Position numbers and translations under genes: made by a program. A stretch of DNA of 49,073 bases from Armatimonadota bacterium (GTDB taxonomy: Bacteria > Sysuimicrobiota > Sysuimicrobiia > Sysuimicrobiales > Humicultoraceae), in assembly GCA_031081585.1 (NCBI GenBank), contig JAVHLY010000022.1, forward strand, positions 1 to 49,073, read 5' to 3'. This document shows positions 24,733-30,997 of the stretch, in pieces. Position 1 is the stretch's first letter. The number at the start of each line of letters is the position of its first letter. Below the pieces are notes generated by a model that was not told the origin of the DNA, did no database searches, and saw only the letters and a program-made list of their open reading frames with translations.

Positions 24733-25971
24733 CTAGGCGAACACCTCCGCCGCCGCCTCCAGCGCGGCCTCGAAGCAGGCCATCGGCGGGCGCACCAGGC
24801 CCGCCCCCACCTGCCCCACGCCCGGCTCGCGGTGGGCGATCCCGGTGTTCACCCGGGGCGTGATTCCGGTGCGCACGACCTTGCGGATGTCGATCCCCGT
24901 CGGCACGCCCCGGAAGTCCAGCGCCGGGATGGCCCAGGCCGGGTTCTCGGCCACGGTGATCTCGTACATCTCCAGGGTGGCCTCCATGGCCATCTGGGGC
25001 GTGCCGCCGACGAACTGCACGATGGCCGGTGCCGCCGCCATGGCGAACGCGCCGATGCCCGCCGACTCGGTGATCGTGGAGTCCCCGATGTCCGGGTTGG
25101 CGTCGGCCTGGGAGAAGCCCGGGAAGAAGAGGCCCACCGGGACCTCGGCCGGTGCGGTGAACCAGCGGTCCCCCAGGCCGCTCACCCGGATGCCGAAGTC
25201 GGTGCCGTTGCGGGCCATGGCGGTGACCAGCGTGCTGTGCGGCACGCCGTGGGCCGGGTCGAGGAGGGCCTTGCAGGCGGCCATCACGGGGTTGAGCACG
25301 GCCAGGTCGTTGTCGGCCAGGTAGCGCAGCACGCGGGCCAGGTCGTCCCGGGCGAGCCTCCCCTCGGCCAGCGCGGGGGCGAGCAGGCGGGCCAGCAGCG
25401 CGGAGCCCGCCTTGTTGCGGTTGTGCCCCTCGTCCCCCATGGTGAGCTGCTGGGCGATCAGGCTCTTCATGTCCAGGCCGCCCAGCCGCCGCAGCGCCTC
25501 GCCCAGGGCCGGTCCCACCGTTCCGTTCAGCCAGCGCAGGCGCTCCAGGACCTCGGGCCCGTACGCCCCGTAGCGCAGCACCCGCCCGTAGCCTTCGTTG
25601 AGGGTGGAGCAGGCCCGGTTCCCGAAGGCGCGGTTCTCCACCACGTAGACCTGCATCGAGGCCGTGGTCACCCCGGCCATCGGCCCCACCGCGCCGTGGT
25701 GGTGGCAGGGGGCGAAGGTGATCTCGCCGGAGGCGGCCAGGCGTGCGGCCTCGGCCTCGTCCCGGGCCAGCCCCTCGTAGAGGAGGGCGCCGATCACCGC
25801 CCCGCGCAGCGGGCCGGACATACGCTCCCAGGTGATGGGCGGCCCGGCGTGCAGGACGAGGGTGGGGCGCATCCCGGGGATCGCCTCCGCCGCGGGGCGC
25901 ACGTCGACGAGCACCGGCTGGCCGGCCAGGATGCGGGAGACGACCTCCTGGTTGGCCTGGTCGATGGTCAC
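24733..25971 (-). CDS. DUF1116 (AllG/YlbE-like) protein
   Basis: A 412-residue DUF1116 protein. Family blocks include ITFAPCHHHGAVGPMAGVTT, NEGYGRVLRYGAYGPEVL, GDEGHNRNKAGSAL, MARNGTDFGIRVSGLGDRWF and NPDIGDSTITESAGIGAFAM. DUF1116 proteins such as AllG form part of oxamate carbamoyltransferase in anaerobic allantoin breakdown, with FdrA/AllF and AllH partners that are absent from this window. Here it may act on another carbamoyl or acyl compound. The GTG at 25971 has AGGAGG seven bases upstream, and this Shine-Dalgarno region is itself duplicated just upstream. The frame runs open to 26274 through the riboswitch region, which is not coding. Confidence 0.85.
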   Translation of the reverse strand: MTIDQANQEVVSRILAGQPVLVDVRPAAEAIPGMRPTLVLHAGPPITWERMSGPLRGAVIGALLYEGLARDEAEAARLAASGEITFAPCHHHGAVGPMAGVTTASMQVYVVENRAFGNRACSTLNEGYGRVLRYGAYGPEVLERLRWLNGTVGPALGEALRRLGGLDMKSLIAQQLTMGDEGHNRNKAGSALLARLLAPALAEGRLARDDLARVLRYLADNDLAVLNPVMAACKALLDPAHGVPHSTLVTAMARNGTDFGIRVSGLGDRWFTAPAEVPVGLFFPGFSQADANPDIGDSTITESAGIGAFAMAAAPAIVQFVGGTPQMAMEATLEMYEITVAENPAWAIPALDFRGVPTGIDIRKVVRTGITPRVNTGIAHREPGVGQVGAGLVRPPMACFEAALEAAAEVFA

Positions 25972-25975
25972 GATA

Positions 25976-26011
25976 CGCCTCCTGGGGTCACTCCGTCCGC
26001 CTCCTGGGGTC
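25976..26011. repeat. 14-bp direct repeat covering the DUF1116 ribosome-binding site
   Basis: CGCCTCCTGGGGTC occurs at 25976-25989 and 25998-26011, and CCTGGGGTCACT recurs from 26011. On the minus strand each copy contains AGGAGG, so the Shine-Dalgarno element exists twice and only the nearer copy can serve the GTG at 25971. Confidence 0.7.
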
Positions 26012-26164
26012 CTGGGGTCACTTCGCCCGCGGGCGGCGAAACCCTCCGGCCGCCTGCGTCCGGTTCGCCCCACCGGCCCGGGCGCTGGGTCCCGCGCGGC
26101 CTTCGTGCCGTCTACCGGCGTCCCCATCCGGGCACAAGAGGGCTGAAAGCCTAGCCGGGCAAGA

Positions 26165-26262
26165 CCCGCGACAAAGGCACGCCGTCCGCGAGGACGGTTC
26201 GCAAAGCCACGGGGGTGGGCGCCCAGGTGCCGGGCCCCCACCCAGCCGGGCTGCCGAACGGG
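26165..26262 (+). promoter_or_regulatory. c-di-GMP-I (GEMM) riboswitch of the pilin operon
   Basis: A second complete GEMM-I aptamer. CCCG (26165-26168) and CGGG (26259-26262) close it. ACAAAGGCACGCC is followed by the CCGTCC/GGACGG hairpin with GNRA loop GCGA. The invariant CGCAAAGCCACGGG, a long GC-rich P3 and CCAGCCGGGCTGCCGA then follow. It lies 47 bases before the first pilin gene. C-di-GMP control of type IV pilin-like genes through GEMM elements is known in other bacteria, so this is probably the operon's switch. Confidence 0.92.
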
Positions 26263-26265
26263 AGC

Positions 26266-26293
26266 GCAAGCCACCCGGCGCGTGGCGTCTTGC
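26266..26293 (+). promoter_or_regulatory. Hairpin after the riboswitch, possible expression platform
   Basis: GCAAG-CCAC (26266-26274) pairs with GTGG (26282-26285) and CTTGC (26289-26293), with a three-base bulge. It lies between the aptamer and the pilin start codon, 16 bases before GTG 26310. No U tract follows. Confidence 0.4.
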
Positions 26294-26309
26294 CTCCGAG
26301 GGGGCGCGG

Positions 26310-26753
26310 GTGAGGCGGCACGCGGTGGTCACAGGCCCCGGCCGCGGGCATCGCGGCATGGGGGGCTTCACCCTCCTCGAGCTTCTGGTCTCCCTCTACC
26401 TCCTCTCCGCCATCGCGCTGTTCATCCTGCAGGTCTTCATCGCGGGCCTCTTCCACTCCGGCCGGGCCAACGAGCGGGCGGCGGCGACGATGCTCGCCTC
26501 CCAGGTGATGGAGCAGGTGCGCGCCAGCGTGAACCCCTATACCATGGTCGGCTTCACCGGGCTGGCCCGCTCGCCCCTGCCGTTGCCCGCGCCCTACGAC
26601 GCCGTGCAGAACCCCTCGCCCTACCCGCTCGAGGTGGCGGTGCTGGTGGCCCCCGACGACGCCCTCACGCTGCGGACGGTCACCGTCCAGGTCTTCCGGG
26701 TCGGGGACACCGCCCCGCTCGTCACGCTGGGGACGCTGCTCGATGACAACTGA
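26310..26753 (+). CDS. PilV/GspI-like minor pilin, cassette copy 1
   Basis: A 147-residue type IV pilin-like protein. The prepilin peptidase motif is GGFTLLELLVSLYLLSAIAL, with cleavage expected between Gly and Phe and glutamate at position +5. The N-terminal helix continues with FILQVFIAGLFHSG. The globular part includes RANERAAATMLASQVMEQVR and ends TLGTLLDDN. It should be processed, inserted in the inner membrane and used in a pilus or pseudopilus tip. It is the first gene after the c-di-GMP riboswitch and overlaps the next gene by 11 bases. The paralogue at 29909 shares the NER..AAT..A.Q.MEQ.RAS.NPY pattern. Confidence 0.87.
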   Translation: MRRHAVVTGPGRGHRGMGGFTLLELLVSLYLLSAIALFILQVFIAGLFHSGRANERAAATMLASQVMEQVRASVNPYTMVGFTGLARSPLPLPAPYDAVQNPSPYPLEVAVLVAPDDALTLRTVTVQVFRVGDTAPLVTLGTLLDDN

Positions 26754-27357
26754 CCGTCCCGGCCAAGCGTGCGTCGGTTGGCCCGGTCCCGCGCGGTCGG
26801 GCGAGCGGGGCCTGACCCTGCTCGAACTGCTGGTCGCCCTCAGCCTGCTGGCCCTCGTCCTGGGCGGGGGGATCTACCGCTTCGTCGTCAGCGGCACCCG
26901 CTCCGCCCGGACGACCAACAGCTTCGTACAGGCCCAATCCCAGGTGCGGGCGGCCCTGGACGCCATCGTCGACGAGGCCCGCTGGGCACAGCGGGTGGTG
27001 GCAGCCGGGCCGACCAGCGTCACGCTCTTCGTCCCCCAGAGCACGCCGTTCAGCGCGGGCAGTCCCTACGCTGTCACCTTCGCTTACGACGCCGCTGCGG
27101 ATGCGGTCACGCGGCAGGAGGACCCGGATGCCGGCGGGCCGCTCCCCCCGGGGCCGGCGGTGGCCGTGGCGTCGGGGATCGTCCAGCGGGACGGCAGCGA
27201 CGGCCTGCGCTTCGTCTACTTCGACAACACCGGCACCAGTCTGGGGAGCGCGCCGGCCGATCCCGCCACGGTGGCACGCGTGCGCGTCATCCTCACGGCC
27301 ACCTGGCGGGGGGTGAGCCGCAGCTTCACCGGTGATGCCGCCCTGCGGGCCCGGTGA
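26743..27357 (+). CDS. PilW/GspJ-like minor pilin, cassette copy 1
   Basis: A 204-residue prepilin with leader ending ERG and mature start LTLLELLVALSLLALVLGGG. Like GspJ/PilW it has a longer beta-rich globular part: RTTNSFVQAQSQVRAALDAI, VTLFVPQSTPFSAGSPYAVT and a C-terminal TWRGVSRSFTGDAALRAR. It probably caps or primes the filament with the I- and X-type partners. It overlaps the preceding pilin gene by 11 bases. The paralogue at 30380 is alike over its whole length, including the last residues GDAALRAR. Confidence 0.87.
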   Translation: MTTDRPGQACVGWPGPARSGERGLTLLELLVALSLLALVLGGGIYRFVVSGTRSARTTNSFVQAQSQVRAALDAIVDEARWAQRVVAAGPTSVTLFVPQSTPFSAGSPYAVTFAYDAAADAVTRQEDPDAGGPLPPGPAVAVASGIVQRDGSDGLRFVYFDNTGTSLGSAPADPATVARVRVILTATWRGVSRSFTGDAALRAR

Positions 27358-27406
27358 GCGGGGGGCGGGAGCCAGGGGGCCAGGTCCGGTGAGAGGGGGG
27401 AGGGGC

Positions 27407-29392
27407 ATGCGAGGCAGTGTGGAGCCGGAGCACGGCATGGCCCTCATGGGGGTCCTCGTCACCGTGCTCGTCCTCACCCTGGTGGGCGGACTGGTCCTCC
27501 ACCTGGTGGGGAAGGAGGTGGCGTTGAGCGCGGTGCGCCTGTACGGCCTGCAGAGCCTGCACGTGGCCGAGGGCGGGGCGTTTGCCGCCCGCGCCGCGCT
27601 GATGGTGCTGATGGGGATCAGCCCCAGCGGGCGGGTCACCGTCGACCCCACCCTCACCGGGACGCTGCTCAGCACCTGGTACGCGGGGGGCGACCGTGCG
27701 CGGCAGAACAGCTTCGCCCTCCTCGACTACCTGGTCCTGGACGGCGCCCGCTACACCCTGGGGGCGACCAGCGCCACGGACAGCGTGACCTTCCAGGTGA
27801 ACTGGGCGCTACCCGGTCCCCACCGCAAGCTCGAGGTGGCGGGCTCCCCGCCGGCCAACCCGCTGGCCGACGGGCGCTACACCGCCACGCTGACCCTGAC
27901 CCGGCGCGCCGCACCCCACTCCAGCTGCGCGCCCGACTCGGCCTGCTACATCCACTGGCTGGGACCGGACGAGTACGAGTACCTCTACACCTACACGGTG
28001 ACGAGCGACGGCGTGGTCCCGCCGCGGGCGCGCCGCCGCGTCGTCCTCGTCCAGGACTTCAGCGTGGTGGTGCGCCGGCAGACCTTCGCCCAGTTCGCCC
28101 TCTTCACGCACGTCCACACCACGCCGGGCGGGTCGCCCATCTGGTTCACCAGCCGGACGAGCTTCGACGGCCCGGTGCACACCAACGGCGAGTACCGCTT
28201 CGCCTTCTTCCCCAAGTTCAGCGACCGGCTCACCAGCGTCTCCACCTACGCCTGGTTCAACAACCGCGGGAGCCCTGTCCGCCAGCAGGCCAACGAGCAC
28301 GTGGTGGGCGGGGTGCGCCGCGACGCCCCGGTGACCTTCGACAATACCCCTGGGGACGTCACGGACGATGGGGACAACCCCCCGGCCAACTTCACCCGCG
28401 GCGTGGCGGTCATCCCCATGCCCACAAACCCCTACAGCCAGAAGGGGGTGGCGGTGGGGCGCGACCCCGCCGACACCTCGCCGGTGACGAACCTGCAGGT
28501 CCGCCAGGCCGTCCCCGAGCTGGCCGACACCTCGGCTGCCGTGCCGAACGGGATCTACGTCCCGGTGGTGGACCAGAACGGGAACGGGCGCTCCGACCCC
28601 GGGGAGCCCCTGGCCGGCGGCATCTACGTCCAGGGGGATCTCACCAGTCTCACGCTGGCTCCCGGCGGGGCCGGGAACGACCTGGCCGTCTACACCTTCA
28701 CGGCCGGCGGGCAGACCGTCACCGTCACGGTGGACCGCGCCGCGCAGACGACCACCGTGACGAACTCCGCCTGGCCGTCGCCTCAGACCCGCACCTTCGC
28801 CGGGGTCCCGCGCGGGTGGCAGGGCGGTCCCGGGAACACCCACGGGACCATCATCTACGTGGAAGGGAACATCCAGTCGCTGGCGGGCACGCTGGAGGAG
28901 CACGAGCAGACGACCATCGTGGCAGCCGGGCGCATCGACATCACCGACCACCTGCGCTACGAAGACCCCCCCGATCCGGCCAATCCGGCCGACAACCCGC
29001 TGAACGTCCTTGGGCTCTACTCGGCGGGCAGTGACATCCGCATCACGACGGCCGCCCCGGACGACCTGGTGCTGCACGGGGTCTTCATGGCCGGCAACCC
29101 GGCCGATGGGTACAACAGCTCGGTCCACGTCCAGAACTACAACGCCGGGTCGCCGCGCGGCACCGTGCGCCTGCTAGGGGGGATCATCGAGGAGTACTAC
29201 GGGGCGTTCGGCACCTTCGACCCCGTGACCGGCAACCCCGTGACCGGCTACGGGCGGGACTTCCGCTTCGACCGCCGGATGCTGCGCGGGTTCGCGCCGC
29301 CCTACTTTCCCACGACCGGCCGCTTCGAGATCGGGGAGGGGAGCGAGCGGCTGGCCAACGTGCGGCCGGCCTGGCGCGAGGCCGCCCCCTGA
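27407..29392 (+). CDS. Large PilX/DUF4900-type pilus-associated protein, cassette copy 1
   Basis: A 661-residue protein with a PilX-like N-terminal membrane helix (GMALMGVLVTVLVLTLVGGL) and a long extracellular part. The segment FTHVHTTPGGSPIWFTSRTS, followed by FDGPVHTNGEYRFAFFPKF, is the DUF4900 domain. Further on are a calcium-loop-like DQNGNGRSDPGE, a beta-helix-like IYVQGDLTSLTLAPGG and TIIYVEGNIQSLAGTLEEHE. Related proteins occur beside minor pilins and may be large adhesive tip subunits. The ATG at 27407 is preceded by GGGGAGGGGC. The paralogue at 30997 is very similar throughout. Confidence 0.82.
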   Translation: MRGSVEPEHGMALMGVLVTVLVLTLVGGLVLHLVGKEVALSAVRLYGLQSLHVAEGGAFAARAALMVLMGISPSGRVTVDPTLTGTLLSTWYAGGDRARQNSFALLDYLVLDGARYTLGATSATDSVTFQVNWALPGPHRKLEVAGSPPANPLADGRYTATLTLTRRAAPHSSCAPDSACYIHWLGPDEYEYLYTYTVTSDGVVPPRARRRVVLVQDFSVVVRRQTFAQFALFTHVHTTPGGSPIWFTSRTSFDGPVHTNGEYRFAFFPKFSDRLTSVSTYAWFNNRGSPVRQQANEHVVGGVRRDAPVTFDNTPGDVTDDGDNPPANFTRGVAVIPMPTNPYSQKGVAVGRDPADTSPVTNLQVRQAVPELADTSAAVPNGIYVPVVDQNGNGRSDPGEPLAGGIYVQGDLTSLTLAPGGAGNDLAVYTFTAGGQTVTVTVDRAAQTTTVTNSAWPSPQTRTFAGVPRGWQGGPGNTHGTIIYVEGNIQSLAGTLEEHEQTTIVAAGRIDITDHLRYEDPPDPANPADNPLNVLGLYSAGSDIRITTAAPDDLVLHGVFMAGNPADGYNSSVHVQNYNAGSPRGTVRLLGGIIEEYYGAFGTFDPVTGNPVTGYGRDFRFDRRMLRGFAPPYFPTTGRFEIGEGSERLANVRPAWREAAP

Positions 29393-29412
29393 GCTCGCCC
29401 TGGGATCGGCCG

Positions 29413-29441
29413 TTGACGCCCGCGGGCGCGGTGGGTAGAGT
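29413..29441 (+). promoter_or_regulatory. Near-consensus promoter of a leaderless gene
   Basis: TTGACG (29413-29418) and TAGAGT (29436-29441) are spaced by exactly 17 bases. The next ATG starts eight bases after the -10, at the expected transcription start, so the message should be leaderless. Confidence 0.8.
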
Positions 29442-29449
29442 CGTCCCCG

Positions 29450-29782
29450 ATGGCCGTCCTCACCTGCGAGGCCTGTGGCTACGAGAACCCCCCGGGCGCG
29501 CTCGTCTGCCGGAACTGCCGGCGCCGGCTGCTCGTGCGGCGGGAGACCGCCCCGGGCCCCCGGCGGGAGACGGAGGCGGAGCTGACCGCCGTCGTCGCCG
29601 CCGAGCTCACCCGCCTGGCCTGGCGGGTCGGCCTCATCCTCGCGCTGGGGGTCCTCCTGGCTCTGCCGCTCTATCGCGGGCGCCTGGAGCCCGGCCTCCT
29701 GGTCATGGCCGGAATCATGCTCCTGGCCGGGGTCCTCGGGCGGTGGCGCTTCTCGCCGGCCCGGGCCCGCCCGGCCGCCTGA
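29450..29782 (+). CDS. Zinc-ribbon membrane protein, leaderless
   Basis: A 110-residue protein. Residues 6-23 form a zinc ribbon with CEAC and CRNC pairs, a basic linker follows, and two transmembrane helices make up the rest (VGLILALGVLLALPLYR and LLVMAGIMLLAGVLG). No specific family is recognised; such zinc-ribbon anchors are common small accessory proteins. It has its own promoter and separates the two copies of the pilin cassette, so it is probably expressed independently of the riboswitch. A tie to pilus assembly is only suggested by position. Confidence 0.75.
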   Translation: MAVLTCEACGYENPPGALVCRNCRRRLLVRRETAPGPRRETEAELTAVVAAELTRLAWRVGLILALGVLLALPLYRGRLEPGLLVMAGIMLLAGVLGRWRFSPARARPAA

Positions 29783-29908
29783 CCCCCGCTCGGCCCGAAC
29801 CTCTCCAGGTCTGCCCGGCAACCTCCCGGCGGTCGCCCGGGACCTTGTCCGCCCACGCCCTGCCCTTCAGGCCCAGGTCTAAGGACGACCGGAGGCGGGT
29901 ATGCCCCG

Positions 29909-30364
29909 ATGGTTGACCAGACGGCGTCATGGGAGGTGGCCGCCACGGCCGCGCGCGGCCGGAGTGACCAGCGGGGATTCACCTTCGTCGAAGTCGTGGT
30001 CTCGCTCTCGCTCCTCGCGGCCGCGGCGATCTTCATCCTCCAGGCCTTCATGGCCGGCCTGGCCCACGCCGGTCGCTCCAACGAGCGGGTGGCGGCGACG
30101 ACCCTGGCCATGCAGATCATGGAGCAGATTCGGGCCAGCGCGAACCCCTACGAGATGGTGAACATGGCCCCGCTCCCCCGGACCCCGCTGCCGCTCCCGG
30201 CGCCGTACGTGGGCGTGGTCAACCCGACGCCGCACACCTTCGAGGCCGCGGTGGTGGTGAACCAGAACCCGAACTTCCGGCTCATCACCGCCACGGTGGA
30301 GGTCTACCGGCCGACCGACGTCACGCCCTTCGTCACCCTGACGACGGTGCTCGACGACCAGTAG
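29909..30364 (+). CDS. PilV/GspI-like minor pilin, cassette copy 2
   Basis: A 151-residue prepilin with cleavage motif QRGFTFVEVVVSLSLLAAAA and the helix IFILQAFMAGLAHAG. The globular part, RSNERVAATTLAMQIMEQIR, PYEMVNMAPLPRTPLPLPAP and the end LTTVLDDQ, follows the paralogue at 26310 closely. It begins the second copy of the three-gene cassette. GGAGGCGGG lies about ten bases before the ATG. No second c-di-GMP aptamer is seen in the 126 bases upstream, so it depends on read-through or on the 29413 promoter. Confidence 0.87.
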   Translation: MVDQTASWEVAATAARGRSDQRGFTFVEVVVSLSLLAAAAIFILQAFMAGLAHAGRSNERVAATTLAMQIMEQIRASANPYEMVNMAPLPRTPLPLPAPYVGVVNPTPHTFEAAVVVNQNPNFRLITATVEVYRPTDVTPFVTLTTVLDDQ

Positions 30365-30379
30365 GAGGGGGGAAGGCTC

Positions 30380-30997
30380 ATGATGTCCGGCACCGGGCCC
30401 TCGACGACCGGGAACCCCGCCACGCCCGGGGGATGGCCCCGGAGTGAGCGGGGGTTCACCCTGCTCGAGACAGTGGCCGCCATGGCGATCCTGGGGATCG
30501 CCCTGGCCGGCATCTACGGGTTCGTGACCTCCGGGCACCGGTCGGCCCGCACCACCAATGACTTCCTGCAGGTCCAGTCGCAGGTGCGCAGCGGGCTCGA
30601 TTCCGTGATCGACGAGATCCGCTGGGCCCAGGCCGTCACTGCGGCCTCGGGGACGGCGGTGACGCTCTTCGTCCCCCAGAACACGCCCTTCTCCGCCTCC
30701 AGCCCCTACACGGTGACCTTCGCCTACGACGCCACCGCCCGGACGCTCACCCGCCAGGAGGACCCGGACGCCTCGGGCCCGGCGGTGCCCGGGGCCCCGG
30801 AGGTCCTGGCCTACGGGGTCGTGCGCGAGGACGGCAGCGCCGGGGTCACCTTCGAGTACTTCAACGCCGCCGGCGACGCGCTGGGCTCGACGCCGCCCGA
30901 CGTGACGGCCATCAGCCGCGTGCGCATCACCATCAGCACGACGCGCAACGGGGTGATGCGCACCTTCGCCGGCGATGCCGCCCTGAGGGCGCGCTGA
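30380..30997 (+). CDS. PilW/GspJ-like minor pilin, cassette copy 2
   Basis: A 205-residue prepilin, leader ending ERG with mature start FTLLETVAAMAILGIALAGI. It shares RTTNDFLQVQSQVRSGLDSV, VTLFVPQNTPFSASSPYTVT and the terminal GDAALRAR with the copy at 26743. The ATG follows AGGAGGGGGGAAGG. Its TGA overlaps the next gene's ATG by one base (TGATG), so translation is coupled to the large DUF4900-type gene, a tighter arrangement than in copy 1. Confidence 0.87.
   Translation: MMSGTGPSTTGNPATPGGWPRSERGFTLLETVAAMAILGIALAGIYGFVTSGHRSARTTNDFLQVQSQVRSGLDSVIDEIRWAQAVTAASGTAVTLFVPQNTPFSASSPYTVTFAYDATARTLTRQEDPDASGPAVPGAPEVLAYGVVREDGSAGVTFEYFNAAGDALGSTPPDVTAISRVRITISTTRNGVMRTFAGDAALRAR

Noticed and set aside
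21293-24736. 1,147-codon plus-strand open frame
   Set aside because: It runs antisense through the SLC13 and cyclase-family genes, which have clear motifs on the minus strand; its own translation is low-complexity and unlike any protein.
26133-26164. GGCTGAAAGCCTAGCCGGGC, which looks like part of another GEMM aptamer in tandem
   Set aside because: It lacks the GCAAAGCC core, P1 and the GNRA hairpin; it is probably only the leader of the complete aptamer that follows.
29783-29908. Search for a third c-di-GMP riboswitch before the second pilin cassette
   Set aside because: No GCAAAGCC core or GNRA-closed hairpin is present in the gap.
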